DNA of 64,000 nt from Cellulomonas iranensis NBRC 101100 = JCM 18110 (GCF_001552375.1 NZ_BCRB01000004.1:1-64000), one strand, 5' to 3'; positions 16,111-24,697 are shown, counted from the first letter of the stretch. Notes: a model not told the origin generated them from the letters alone. Program-made: numbers and translations.

Positions 16111-17673
16111 TCACCAGGCGGCGCGCGCGTAGTCCTTGAGGAAGCACCCGTACAGGTCCTCGCCGGCCTCGCCCCGCACGATCGGGTCGTAGACGCGCGC
16201 GGCGCCGTCCACCAGGTCGAGCGGGGCGTGGAACCCCTCCTCGGCGAGGCGCACCTTGGTGTGGTGCGGGCGCTCGTCGGTGATCCAGCCCGTGTCGACG
16301 GCGGTCATGAGGATGCCGTCCTGCTCGAGCATCTGCGCCGCGCTCGTGCGGGTCAGCATGTTGAGCGCGGCCTTGCTCATGTTGGTGTGCGGGTGGCCGG
16401 GACCCTTGTACCCGCGCGAGAACACGCCCTCCATGGCCGACACGTTGACGACGTACGTGCGGCGCGCGGGCGACGCCGCGAGGGCGGGCCGCAGCCGGCT
16501 GATGAGGATGAACGGCGCCGTCTGGTTGCACAGCTGCACCTCGAGCAGCTCCATCGGGTCGACCTGCTCGACCGTCGCGACCCACGAGTTGCTCTCGGCG
16601 ACGTCGGGGATGAGCCCGCCCGCGTCGATCGACGTGCCCGCGACGAGCCGCTCGAGGCTCGCGGCCTGCGCCGTGAGCGACTGCTCGACGAGCTCCTGCG
16701 CGTCCCGCGCGGCGCGCTCGATCGCGAGCGCGGGGCTCGTCAGGTCGCTCACCGACCCGGCGAGCGCGCGCGGGTGGGCGTCGCTCGTGTGCCCGAACGC
16801 GGTGATCATGCGGTCCCCGTCGTCCGGCAGCGGGGACAGCTCGGCGTCGACGAGCCGCGAGTACGCGCCGGGGGATCGCCGTACGGTCTGCGCGGCGTTG
16901 TTGATGAGCACGTCGAGCGGACCCTGCGCGGCGACGTGGTCGGCGAGCTGCACCACCTGCGCGGGGTCGCGCAGGTCGATCCCGACGACGTGCAGCCGGT
17001 CCATCCAGTCCGCGGAGTCCTCCATGGCGCCGAAGCGGCGCACCGCGTCCCGCGGGAACCGGGTCGTGATGGTGAGGTCGGCGCCGTCACGCAGCAGCCG
17101 CAGCGCGATGTACATGCCGATCTTGGCGCGCCCACCCGTGAGCAGCGCCCGCCGCCCGGTGAGGTCGGTGCGCGCGTCGCGCTTGGCGTGGTGCAGCGCC
17201 GCGCAGGCGGGGCAGAGCTGGTGGTAGAACGCGTCGACCACCGTGTAGTCCTGCTTGCAGACGTAGCAGGGGCGCGCGCGCAGCAGCGTCCCCGCCGTCG
17301 CGCCCGTCGCGTTCGACGTCAGCGCGATGCCGCGCGTCTCGTCGTCGATGCGGCCCGGGCTGCCGGTCGCGGTCGCGGCGACCACGGCCGCGTCGGCCTC
17401 GGCGATCGAGCGGCGCCGCTCGAGCCGGCGGTGCTTCTTCGCGGCCTTGAACAGCGCCGAGGCGGCGCGGCGGGCGACCGCGTGCTGCGGGTGGTCCTGC
17501 GGCAGCGCCGCGACCTGGTCGGCGACCCGCAGGAACGTCGCGAGGTCGGCGGGGTCGACGCCGGGGAGCGTGCCGTCGGGCGGGGTGGCGTCGGGCACGC
17601 TGCCGTCGGCGGTCGCGTCGTCGTCGGTCGTCGCGGCGGGGTGCCCCGCGGGGGCCGTGGTGTCCGCGCTCAT
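16111..17673 (-). CDS. SDR-family oxidoreductase with N-terminal zinc-ribbon module
   Basis: A 520-residue protein. Residues 1-40 are disordered and 45-120 helical and basic (KAAKKHRRLERRRS). A CYVC...CPAC four-cysteine module follows (about 135-160). The rest is a short-chain dehydrogenase with GGRAKIGMYIAL as nucleotide-binding loop, LINNAAQT and VNVSAMEGVFSRGYKGPG. At the catalytic YxxxK position it reads TNMSK: the Lys is kept but the Tyr is replaced, so another residue (perhaps the Tyr of GYKGPG) or another chemistry must act. Substrate unknown. Divergent from the DinB gene, with composite palindrome B between them. Confidence 0.8.
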   Translation of the reverse strand: MSADTTAPAGHPAATTDDDATADGSVPDATPPDGTLPGVDPADLATFLRVADQVAALPQDHPQHAVARRAASALFKAAKKHRRLERRRSIAEADAAVVAATATGSPGRIDDETRGIALTSNATGATAGTLLRARPCYVCKQDYTVVDAFYHQLCPACAALHHAKRDARTDLTGRRALLTGGRAKIGMYIALRLLRDGADLTITTRFPRDAVRRFGAMEDSADWMDRLHVVGIDLRDPAQVVQLADHVAAQGPLDVLINNAAQTVRRSPGAYSRLVDAELSPLPDDGDRMITAFGHTSDAHPRALAGSVSDLTSPALAIERAARDAQELVEQSLTAQAASLERLVAGTSIDAGGLIPDVAESNSWVATVEQVDPMELLEVQLCNQTAPFILISRLRPALAASPARRTYVVNVSAMEGVFSRGYKGPGHPHTNMSKAALNMLTRTSAAQMLEQDGILMTAVDTGWITDERPHHTKVRLAEEGFHAPLDLVDGAARVYDPIVRGEAGEDLYGCFLKDYARAAW

Positions 17674-17808
17674 GCGCCGTCCGTCCTGCGTGGGGAAGGG
17701 CCCGTCCGGTCACCGGGGCCCGGAAGATCGTACGCGCTGCCCCCGCGTTGCCCCCGGCACGAGCGCCCGTCCTCGCACCGCTCGCGCGCGCCTGCGTGCT
17801 CCAGTCGT

Positions 17809-17878
17809 CGACGGACAGCCCGACGGTCCCACGGACACCGGCGCGCGCGTGCCCGTGGGACCGGGGCGCTGTCCGTCG
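17809..17878. repeat. Composite double-arm palindrome, element B
   Basis: Outer arms CGACGGACAGC (17809-17819) and GCTGTCCGTCG (17868-17878) match those of element A. Inner arms GGTCCCACGG (17825-17834) and CCGTGGGACC (17853-17862) are different in sequence but equal in layout. It sits in the divergent gap between the SDR and DinB genes, so simple termination does not explain it. Confidence 0.8.
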
Positions 17879-17937
17879 GTGGCCGGGGTGGGGCATGGCT
17901 ACGGTGGTTCGTCGCGTCCGACCGAAGGAGGCCCGCC

Positions 17938-18423
17938 TTGCCCACCTCGCCCGTGTCGTCGCCGGCGTCGTCGTCCGAGCGGACGCTGCTCGAGACGTTC
18001 CTCGACGGCTGCCGGACCGCGCTCCCGGCCACGCTCGACGGCCTCGACGAGGAGCAGGTCCGGCGTCGGCTGGTGCCGTCGCGGACCACCCTGCTGGGGC
18101 TGCTCAAGCACCTGACGTACGTCGAGGCGTTCTGGTTCCAGCACGCCGTCACGGGGGCGTCGCTGCGCGACCTGGGTGTGGCCTCGACGCCCGACCGCTC
18201 GTTCGTGCTGCGGAAGGACGACTCGGCGGCCTCGCTGCGCGCCGCGCACGCGGCGGTGGTCGAGGCGTCCCGCGCGGCCGTGGCGGGGCGTCCGTTCGAC
18301 GAGGTCGTCACGGGTCGCGGGCGGCCCGTCAGCGTCCGGTTCGTGCACCTGCAGGTGCTCAAGGAGTACGCGCAGCACACCGGCCACGCCGACATCCTGC
18401 GCGAGCAGCTGCTCGCGGGCTGA
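17938..18423 (+). CDS. DinB/YfiT-like four-helix protein
   Basis: A 161-residue DinB-superfamily (DUF664-type) protein. The metal-site histidines are visible in LLKHLTYVEAFWFQHA and LQVLKEYAQHTGHADILREQL, the classic three-His arrangement of thiol-dependent S-transferase-like DinB proteins. The start is a TTG at 17938: AGGAGG lies seven bases before it and no ATG or GTG lies nearby in frame. The promoter probably uses TACGGT near 17889. Mycothiol- or bacillithiol-type chemistry is inferred from family only. Confidence 0.82.
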   Translation: MPTSPVSSPASSSERTLLETFLDGCRTALPATLDGLDEEQVRRRLVPSRTTLLGLLKHLTYVEAFWFQHAVTGASLRDLGVASTPDRSFVLRKDDSAASLRAAHAAVVEASRAAVAGRPFDEVVTGRGRPVSVRFVHLQVLKEYAQHTGHADILREQLLAG

Positions 18424-18447
18424 CGGGCACCGGCCGGGGCGGACCCC

Positions 18448-19269
18448 TCAGCGGCGGCGCGCGACGAGCGTCGTGACGACCGGGGCGAGCAGCGCGACGG
18501 CCGACGCGACGAACGCGGCGTTCGCGACGGTCGCGTCGACGAGCGGGCCGTTGGTGCGGCCCAGGCCGATCCATGCCAGGCCCCACGCCATCGCCAGGCC
18601 GATCGGCAGCGCGACCGCGGGCCGCACGCGCGCGAACACGGCGTACGCGACGGACAGCGCCGCGCCCGCGGCGAGCACGACCACGGACCACGTCGTGGCG
18701 CCCAGGCCGAGCTCGCCGATCTCGGCCACCGTGAGGAACGCGGCGACGTTCGCGAGCGTCGCGACGCTCACCCACCCCAGGTACAGGCCGGTCGTCACGT
18801 CGGTCACCGCCGACGGCAGCGCCGCGGTGTGCGACGTACGGACCAGCCGCACGAGCACGACGGACAGCACGACGACCAGCGCGACGATGACGAGCACGCT
18901 GCCGCCCACCGACCCGGCCTGCACGACGCCGATCCACAGGGCGTTGAGCAGCATCGACGCGAGCAGCCACCACGACACGGCCCGCAGCCGCGCGTCGGAC
19001 GCGTACCGCGGCAGCGCCTGCACGACCGCGAACACCAGGAGCGCGGTGTAGATGACGGACCAGATCGAGAACGCGGGGGTGTCCGGCGCGAGCGGGGTCG
19101 CGCTCGCGGACAGCGCGCCGCCCGCGGCGTCGGCGGTCGACTGCCCGCCGAACGCGCCCGACCCGTACGCCGCACCGAGCGCGGCGACGAGCGACCCGAC
19201 GAGGACGACGACCTGCCGGACCCGGTCGCGGGTCGTGGCGGTCCCGGTGGTGGCGGTGAGGGAGGTCAT
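18448..19269 (-). CDS. TspO/MBR-like tryptophan-rich membrane protein
   Basis: A 273-residue membrane protein with about eight hydrophobic helices. FSIWSVIYTALLVFAVVQAL, the WWLLASMLLNALWIG pair and the LYLGWVSVATLANVAA segment are the Trp/Asn-rich signatures of the long TspO-related family. It may sense or bind small hydrophobic molecules such as porphyrins; this is inference. ATG start. Divergent from the alpha/beta hydrolase with only 78 bp between, where CTCAGCCTGCTGAG (12 of 14 symmetric) could be an operator. Confidence 0.75.
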   Translation of the reverse strand: MTSLTATTGTATTRDRVRQVVVLVGSLVAALGAAYGSGAFGGQSTADAAGGALSASATPLAPDTPAFSIWSVIYTALLVFAVVQALPRYASDARLRAVSWWLLASMLLNALWIGVVQAGSVGGSVLVIVALVVVLSVVLVRLVRTSHTAALPSAVTDVTTGLYLGWVSVATLANVAAFLTVAEIGELGLGATTWSVVVLAAGAALSVAYAVFARVRPAVALPIGLAMAWGLAWIGLGRTNGPLVDATVANAAFVASAVALLAPVVTTLVARRR

Positions 19270-19347
19270 GCCCCCAGCGTGCACTTCCTCAGCCTGCTGA
19301 GCATCTTGAACGCCCGCCCGGCTCCGCGGCCTGCCTAGGCTCGTGCC

Positions 19348-20151
19348 GTGACCACCCCCGCGCCCGTCCCCCTGGCCTCGACCGTCGTCGGCGACACCGG
19401 TGCCCCGGTCGTCTTCCTGCACGGCCTGTTCGGGCAGGGGCGCAACTTCACGCAGATCGCGAAGGCCCTCGCGCCGGACGCGCGGTCGCTGCTGGTCGAC
19501 CTGCCGAACCACGGGCGTTCGGCGTGGACCGAGCGGTTCGACTACCTCGAGGTCGCCGACGCGGTCGCGGCGCACCTGCGCGGCGGGTTCGCGGCCGACG
19601 GCCCCGTGCACGTCGTGGGGCACTCGATGGGCGGCAAGGTCGCGATGGTCCTGGCGCTGCGCCACCCCGACGTCGTCGACCGGCTCGTCGTCGCGGACAT
19701 CTCCCCGACCGCGCGTGGCTCGCTCGGGGAGTTCGAGCACCTGCTGGACAGCCTCGCGGCGCTCGACCTGCCGTCGCTGACGCGCCGCTCCGACGCCGAC
19801 GACGCGCTCGCGCAGCGCGTCGACGACCCGCGCGTGCGCGGGTTCCTGCTGCAGAACCTGCGCGCCGACGGCGACACGTTCCGGTGGCAGGCGAACCTCG
19901 CGCTGCTGCGCCGCGACCTGCGCGCGATCGGCGGCTTCCCCGACCTGGGCGACGCGGTCGACGACGGCCCCGTGCTGTGGGTCGCCGGCGAGCGGTCCGA
20001 CTACGTGCGCCCCGAGGACGGCCCGACGATGCGCCGGTACTTCCCGCGCACGACGCTCGTGACGATCAAGGGCGCCGGGCACTGGGTGCACTCGGAGCAG
20101 CCCGCGGCGTTCGTGTCGGTGCTGCGCACGTTCCTCGAGCTCGGGGCCTGA
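19348..20151 (+). CDS. Alpha/beta hydrolase, YbfF-like esterase
   Basis: A 267-residue hydrolase of the YbfF/acyl-esterase kind: oxyanion loop VVFLHGLFGQGRNF, nucleophile elbow GHSMGGK, acid D in the VAGERSDYV region and catalytic His in KGAGHWVHSEQP. Cytoplasmic, no signal peptide. Substrate probably a short-chain acyl or thioester. GTG start with TAGGCT six bases before it (leaderless). Confidence 0.88.
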   Translation: MTTPAPVPLASTVVGDTGAPVVFLHGLFGQGRNFTQIAKALAPDARSLLVDLPNHGRSAWTERFDYLEVADAVAAHLRGGFAADGPVHVVGHSMGGKVAMVLALRHPDVVDRLVVADISPTARGSLGEFEHLLDSLAALDLPSLTRRSDADDALAQRVDDPRVRGFLLQNLRADGDTFRWQANLALLRRDLRAIGGFPDLGDAVDDGPVLWVAGERSDYVRPEDGPTMRRYFPRTTLVTIKGAGHWVHSEQPAAFVSVLRTFLELGA

Positions 20152-20157
20152 CGGCGG

Positions 20158-20254
20158 CGACACCGTCGTCGGTCGCCCCGACGCACGCTTCGGGGCGACC
20201 GAAGACGGTGTCGGTGTGCGTCGGGGGCGACGGACGACGGTGTCGGTGTGCGTC
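20158..20254. repeat. Composite double-arm palindrome, element C, with 19-bp direct repeat
   Basis: Outer arms CGACACCGTC (20158-20167) / GACGGTGTCG (20204-20213), inner arms GGTCGCCCCGA (20171-20181) / TCGGGGCGACC (20190-20200). Its layout matches elements A and B but with new arm sequences. The 19-mer GACGGTGTCGGTGTGCGTC then occurs twice (20204-20222 and 20236-20254). It begins 7 bp after the hydrolase stop. The rest of the gap to 20442 shows only the TACCGT promoter of the next gene. Confidence 0.8.
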
Positions 20255-20442
20255 TCGGTGGTCGGCGCCCTCCTCGGTCTGCGAGCCGTCATCGGTCGGC
20301 CCCCGGTCGCGGCTCGGCGGCGGCCTTCGCCTCGCGGCTCCCGAGGCGCGGGACCCGGGCGACCCGGGCCGCGCGTGGCCCGGCCGCGCGCGGGGTCGTC
20401 GTTCCCGGGACGTGCGCCGCCGTGCGGCACTACCGTGCAGAC

Positions 20443-21042
20443 GTGCCTCGACGCGTGCGTGCCACCCTCCCGTCGGTCGTGCTGCTGACCGCGCTGCTCA
20501 CCGCGCCGGTGCTCACGTCGTGCGCGGGTCTGCGCGCGGCGGACCCGACCGGCGCCGACGACGCCCGCACGGGCGGCGGGTCGACCGCCGACGTCGACGC
20601 GCGTCTCGCAGGGGCGGGCGTCGCGCGCGACCTCGTGCGCGTCACGGACGTCGACGGCTTCACCGTGGCGACGCAGTCCGTCGGGGTGTCGGGTGACGAC
20701 GGCTTCGGCGCGTTCCTGGTCGGTCCCGACGGGGCGCAGCTGCTGCTGCGGACGTCGCGCGCCGCCGACCCGACCGTGGTCGCGTGCGACGACCTGACCG
20801 ACGACGGCGCCGACACGCTGCGGTGCGGGGTCGAGCACGAGGGCGTGCACGTCACGCTCGAGGGCGACGGGGTCGACGCGGCGACGCTGCGCGCGGCTGG
20901 TGCGGCCGTCCGGGTGCCGAGCGGCCGCGAGCTCGCCGCGCTCGTCGTGGACCTGCCCGACCTCGGCGACCAGCCGGTCGAGCGCGGCGACCTGCCCCCG
21001 GGCGACGGCGCTCCGCGCAACGACGTCGGCGAGGGCGGCTGA
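20443..21042 (+). CDS. Putative lipoprotein, unknown function
   Basis: A 199-residue lipoprotein with signal VPRRVRATLPSVVLLTALL and lipobox LTSC. No recognised domain. The mature part is acidic and predicted as small beta strands, with a Cys pair (VVACDDL, LRCGVEH) that may form a disulfide. Starts at GTG 20443 with TACCGT six bases upstream (leaderless). Convergent with the DUF1905 gene. Confidence 0.72.
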   Translation: MPRRVRATLPSVVLLTALLTAPVLTSCAGLRAADPTGADDARTGGGSTADVDARLAGAGVARDLVRVTDVDGFTVATQSVGVSGDDGFGAFLVGPDGAQLLLRTSRAADPTVVACDDLTDDGADTLRCGVEHEGVHVTLEGDGVDAATLRAAGAAVRVPSGRELAALVVDLPDLGDQPVERGDLPPGDGAPRNDVGEGG

Positions 21043-21066
21043 CCCGGGCCGACCGGGCGCCGCGGA

Positions 21067-21510
21067 TCAGTCGGCGGACGGGGCCGTGCTCGCGGCCGGG
21101 TCGAAGTAGTCGTCGTCGTCCGCGGCGTCGTGGTGCGGTGCGGGCGGGCGCGCAGCAGCGGGCGCGCGGTCGTGCGTGACGTCGTCGTCCGCGTCGTGCT
21201 CCCGGGCGTCCGGGTCCTCGACGACCACGACGAGCGTGACGTCGTCGCCCAGCTCGACGCCCTCGGCGCGGCGGGCCGCGACCTTGAGCGGCACGAGGAA
21301 CCCGCCGTCCTTCGGGAAGATCGACGTCGTGAACGTGGTCGCGCCCAGCCTGACGGTCGCGGGGACGCAGCCCCACCCGTAGGTCACGCGCGACGCGACC
21401 ACCCGCAGCCGCTCGGCCTCGGGCCCGGGCAGCGCGACGAAGTGGTGCGGCGCGGGCCCGCGCCACCACACGACCTCACCCGAGAACCGCAGCTCCACGG
21501 CACCGAGCAT
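21067..21510 (-). CDS. DUF1905 domain protein
   Basis: A 147-residue protein whose first 95 residues match the DUF1905 pattern: VELRFSGEVVWWRG, YGWGCVPATVRLGATTFTTS, FPKDGGFLVPLKVAARRAEG and GDDVTLVV. The remaining 50 residues are an acidic, His/Asp-rich tail (HHDAADDDDYFDP), probably disordered. Function unknown in the family. ATG at 21510 is used; a GTG four codons later is possible. Confidence 0.82.
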   Translation of the reverse strand: MLGAVELRFSGEVVWWRGPAPHHFVALPGPEAERLRVVASRVTYGWGCVPATVRLGATTFTTSIFPKDGGFLVPLKVAARRAEGVELGDDVTLVVVVEDPDAREHDADDDVTHDRAPAAARPPAPHHDAADDDDYFDPAASTAPSAD

Positions 21511-21557
21511 GGCAGCGCCCGCCCACAGCCCGCCCGCCCACAGCCCGCACGGCCCCG

Positions 21558-22157
21558 TCAGCCCGCGGCGGCCGTGCGGCGCACGTGCGGGCGGTACGTG
21601 AGCTCGAGCGTGCGGCCGTCGAGCACGCGCGAGTCGAGCAGGTCGAGGTCGAGGTCGGGGGCGCCGCCGAGCACGGGGTCGGTGCCGGTCACACCCGTGA
21701 CCACGGGGAACACGGTCACCTGCACGCGGTCGACCAGCCCCGCGGCGAGCAGCGCGCGGTTGAGCGACAGGCTGCCGTGCGAGCGCAGCGGCACGTCCGA
21801 CTCCTCCTTGAGGCGCGCGACCACGTCCACCGCGGCGCCCGTCGCGACCGTCGCGTCGGGCCAGTCCAACGGGCCCGCGAGCGACGACGACACGACCGTC
21901 GCGGGCTGCGCGCGCATGAGCCCCACCCACGCGTCGAGCGCCTCCGACGGCACGGTCGCGGCCCCGAGCATCGCGACGAACTCGCGGAACGTCGTCGCCC
22001 CGAACACCATGCGCGTCGGCGCGGCGTACAGCGCGCGGCGCCGCTCCAGCAGCTCGGGTCCCTGCTTGCCCCAGTAGCCGCCCCAGTCGCCCGGTGCGCG
22101 GAACGAGCCGAACCCGTCGAGGCTCGTGAAGACGTCGTAGGTGTAGGTCGCGGTCAC
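21558..22157 (-). CDS. RibD C-terminal/dihydrofolate-reductase-fold protein
   Basis: A 199-residue member of the 'dihydrofolate reductase family' (RibD_C) group: YDVFTSLDGFGSF at the N-terminus, MVFGATTFREF, HGSLSLNRALLAAGLVDRVQVTVFPVVTG and FELTYRP-like end. It should bind NADPH and reduce an unknown substrate. GTG start with GAGGAG seven bases upstream. A second member of this family lies at 29470. Confidence 0.85.
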   Translation of the reverse strand: MTATYTYDVFTSLDGFGSFRAPGDWGGYWGKQGPELLERRRALYAAPTRMVFGATTFREFVAMLGAATVPSEALDAWVGLMRAQPATVVSSSLAGPLDWPDATVATGAAVDVVARLKEESDVPLRSHGSLSLNRALLAAGLVDRVQVTVFPVVTGVTGTDPVLGGAPDLDLDLLDSRVLDGRTLELTYRPHVRRTAAAG

Positions 22158-22330
22158 CTGGTGGCTCCTCGGTCGTGGTGGGCGGTGGTGTCGTGGTGGG
22201 CGACGGTGCAGACCGGGCCGGGGTGCGGGACTCGTCGGGAGGGAGGCGCGCGGATCGCACGCGGTGCGTCCGGCACGACGCCGCGCGCCCGTGCGCGGCC
22301 GGCCGCGACGGCGCGGGTAGCGTCGCCGGG

Positions 22331-22352
22331 GTCGACGCGACGTCGCGTCGAC
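22331..22352. promoter_or_regulatory. Perfect 22-bp palindrome upstream of nucleoside hydrolase
   Basis: Two arms GTCGACGCGAC and GTCGCGTCGAC join without spacer. It lies 19 bp before the GTG start and just downstream of a TAGCGT box (near 22318), so a bound protein would sit on the transcription start. Likely operator; the regulator is unknown. Confidence 0.65.
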
Positions 22353-22371
22353 GCGCACGGAGGGTGGCATC

Positions 22372-23403
22372 GTGGCACGAGTCCCGACCGATCGGTTCGT
22401 CGCGCGCGGCCTGCCGCGCTGGCGGCTCGGCGAGCACCCGTGGCTGGCCGACGCGCCGCCCGTGCCGCCGCGGGCGCGCGTGATCGTCGACAACGACTTC
22501 GCGGGCGACCCCGACGACCTGTTCCAGCTGGTGCACCACGTGCTGTCGCCCGCGGTCGAGATCCCGCTGGTCGTGTCGTCGCACCTGCGCCGCGACGCGC
22601 CGGGCCCCGCGACGACCGCGACCGACGGGCTGCGCGTGGTCGAGGACCTGTGCGCGCGCCTGGGGCTCGACGCGGCCGACCGCCTGGTGGCCGGCGCCGA
22701 GGAGCCGCTCGTGGACGTGCGCACGCCGCGCGCGTCGGCGGCGGTCGACGCGATCGTCGCCGAGGCGCTGCGGGACGACCCGCGGCCGCTGTTCTACGCC
22801 GCGGGCGGCGGGCTGACGGACCTCGCGTCGGCGTACCTGCGGCACCCGGAGATCGCGCGCCGGCTCGTGGTCGTGTGGATCGGCGGGTTCGAGCACGATC
22901 CGCTGCCGTGGCTCGACGCGTCGGCGCCCGTGACGGCCGAGTACAACCTGTCGACCGACGTCGCCGCCGCGCAGGTCGTGTTCGACGCGCCCGACCTCGA
23001 GGTGTGGCAGGTGCCGCGCAGCACGTACCGCACGTGCGTCATGTCGGACGCCGAGATGCGGGTGCGCGTGCGCGGCACCGGGCCGCTCGGGCGGCACCTG
23101 TACGACGAGGTGCGCGCCGAGATGGTCAAGCACGCGCACCTGCGGCCGCAGGCCGAGGCGTACGTGCTCGGCGACTCGCCGCTCGTGCTGCTCACGGCGC
23201 TCGCGGACTTCTGGGAGGCGGGGCCGTCGTCGTGCGAGCACGTTCTCGTGCCGAAGCCCGCGCTCCGCGACGACGGCCGGTACGCGCCACGACCCGACGC
23301 GCCGCCGATGCGCGTCTACGGGCGCGTCGACGTGCGTCTCATGCACGAGGACCTGCACGCCAAGCTCGTGCTGTTCGAGCGGTGGCGGGCCGGGGCTGCG
23401 TAG
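22372..23403 (+). CDS. Nucleoside hydrolase (inosine-uridine preferring type)
   Basis: A 343-residue hydrolase with the calcium-binding signature VIVDNDFAGDPDD (a variant of DTDPGxDD) at about 38-50, GGGLTDLASAY and a C-terminal DVRLMHEDLHAKLV that supplies the late Asp ligand. It cleaves the N-glycosidic bond of ribonucleosides for salvage. GTG start with GGAGGG upstream; perfect operator palindrome in the leader. Convergent with MerR gene 16 bp away. Confidence 0.85.
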   Translation: MARVPTDRFVARGLPRWRLGEHPWLADAPPVPPRARVIVDNDFAGDPDDLFQLVHHVLSPAVEIPLVVSSHLRRDAPGPATTATDGLRVVEDLCARLGLDAADRLVAGAEEPLVDVRTPRASAAVDAIVAEALRDDPRPLFYAAGGGLTDLASAYLRHPEIARRLVVVWIGGFEHDPLPWLDASAPVTAEYNLSTDVAAAQVVFDAPDLEVWQVPRSTYRTCVMSDAEMRVRVRGTGPLGRHLYDEVRAEMVKHAHLRPQAEAYVLGDSPLVLLTALADFWEAGPSSCEHVLVPKPALRDDGRYAPRPDAPPMRVYGRVDVRLMHEDLHAKLVLFERWRAGAA

Positions 23404-23419
23404 CGCGCGACCCCGCGCG

Positions 23420-24211
23420 TCACTCCGCGACGCGGAACACGGGCCACCCGACCTCGGTGCGCCACGCGGCGGGGTCGGGCGTGTCCCGCGGCCCGACGAC
23501 GTACGTCTCGCGCACCGGGCCGGCGACGGCGAGCGCGTTCTCGACGACCCACGCGCCGAGCGCGCCGTACGTGACGTCGACGTCGTCGTGCGGGCCGGCG
23601 TGCGTGGTGACCGCGAGCTCGACGGCGGGGAGCGTCGTGGCGTGCACGCGCCCCACGGGCGCCGCGAGGTCGACCGGCCGGTAGACGAGCGCGTGCCCGC
23701 GGCCGTCCTCGAACAGCGCGTTGTCGTACAGGCCGCCCGGCGTCCCGGCGGTGCCGACGACCGCGTCGAGCTCGGCCATCGCGCCCGCGTACCAGGCGGT
23801 GACGGCGTCGTGCGTGACGTGCCCGCCGACCGCGGCGACGGGGGTCGCGGGGACGGCGCGCAGCTCGACCGCGAGCGGCGCGGGCGCGGGCGCCAGCAGC
23901 CGGCGCAGCGACGCGACGGCGGTGCGGGTGCGGTCCAGCTCGTCCTCGAGGCGGGCCAGGTGATCGGCGACGAGCGCGGCGCGGTCCGCCGGGTCGGTCG
24001 CGTCGAGGATCCGCCGGACGTCGGCGAGCGGCACGTCGAGCTCGCGCAGCCGGTGCACGACCTGCGCGGTCGGGATCTGCTCGGGCCCGTAGGACCGGTA
24101 GCCGGTGAGGTCGTCGACCGCCGCCGGCTCGAGGATCCCCGCCTCGTGGTAGCGCCGCAGCGTGCGCACGCTCAGGTGGGTCAGCCGGGAGAACTCGCCG
24201 ATGGTCAGCAC
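23420..24211 (-). CDS. MerR-family regulator with effector-binding (GyrI-like) domain
   Basis: A 263-residue one-component regulator. The winged HTH is LTIGEFSRLTHLSVRTLRRYHEAGIL (residues 2-27). A dimerising coiled coil spans about 70-110. A GyrI/BmrR-type effector domain (120-263) ends ...WRTEVGWPVFRVAE. It probably senses an amphipathic drug-like ligand. GTG start with GACGAT six bases upstream. Divergent from the SnoaL-like gene, its likely target. Confidence 0.88.
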   Translation of the reverse strand: MLTIGEFSRLTHLSVRTLRRYHEAGILEPAAVDDLTGYRSYGPEQIPTAQVVHRLRELDVPLADVRRILDATDPADRAALVADHLARLEDELDRTRTAVASLRRLLAPAPAPLAVELRAVPATPVAAVGGHVTHDAVTAWYAGAMAELDAVVGTAGTPGGLYDNALFEDGRGHALVYRPVDLAAPVGRVHATTLPAVELAVTTHAGPHDDVDVTYGALGAWVVENALAVAGPVRETYVVGPRDTPDPAAWRTEVGWPVFRVAE

Positions 24212-24249
24212 GGCACCATCGTCCCCCCTCCCGCGGGGGGAGACCCGCG

Positions 24250-24289
24250 CGCTTGACCCTCCCGCGGCGCGACGCCGCAGCCTCGGGGC
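24250..24289. promoter_or_regulatory. Candidate MerR operator/promoter
   Basis: TTGACC followed by a GC-rich interrupted palindrome with core GCGGCG-CGA-CGCCGC in the 78-bp divergent gap. Position and layout fit a MerR-type site, but no clear -10 is visible. Confidence 0.35.
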
Positions 24290-24643
24290 ATGACGACACC
24301 GACCAGCATCGCGACCACCGACCTGCCCGCGACCGTGCGGGACTACCTCGCCGCCCACACGGCGCGCGACACCGACGCCGCCCTCGCGGCGTTCGCCCCG
24401 ACGGCCGTGGTCGTCGACGACGGGCACACCTACCGCGGCACCGACGAGGTCCGCGGGTTCCTCGCCGACGCGGGCTCCGAGTTCACGTACACGACCGACC
24501 TGGTCGCCGCGCAGCGCGTCGACGCCGACCGCTGGACCGCGACGCTGCACCTCGAGGGCGACTTCCCCGGGGGCGTCATCGACCTGGTGTACCGGTTCGT
24601 GCTGGCCGACGACCGGATCGCGGAGCTCGTCATCGCGCCGTGA
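24290..24643 (+). CDS. SnoaL-like/NTF2-fold protein
   Basis: A 117-residue protein with the pattern of the SnoaL-like polyketide-cyclase/NTF2 fold: an N-terminal helix pair (VRDYLAAHTARDTDAALAAFAPTAVVVDDGHTY), GTDEVRGFLADAG and a curved sheet (WTATLHLEGDFPGGVIDLVYRFVL). It could bind or convert a small hydrophobic ligand. ATG start. Paired with the divergent MerR regulator. Confidence 0.83.
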   Translation: MTTPTSIATTDLPATVRDYLAAHTARDTDAALAAFAPTAVVVDDGHTYRGTDEVRGFLADAGSEFTYTTDLVAAQRVDADRWTATLHLEGDFPGGVIDLVYRFVLADDRIAELVIAP

Positions 24644-24652
24644 CGCCGCACC

Positions 24653-24687
24653 GCGGGCCGGGGCGCGGCGACGTGTCCCCGGCCCGC
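24653..24687. terminator. Bidirectional terminator hairpin
   Basis: GCGGGCCGGGG (24653-24663) pairs with CCCCGGCCCGC (24677-24687), placed between convergent SnoaL and VanZ genes. Confidence 0.6.
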
Positions 24688-24697
24688 GCGAGCCGCG

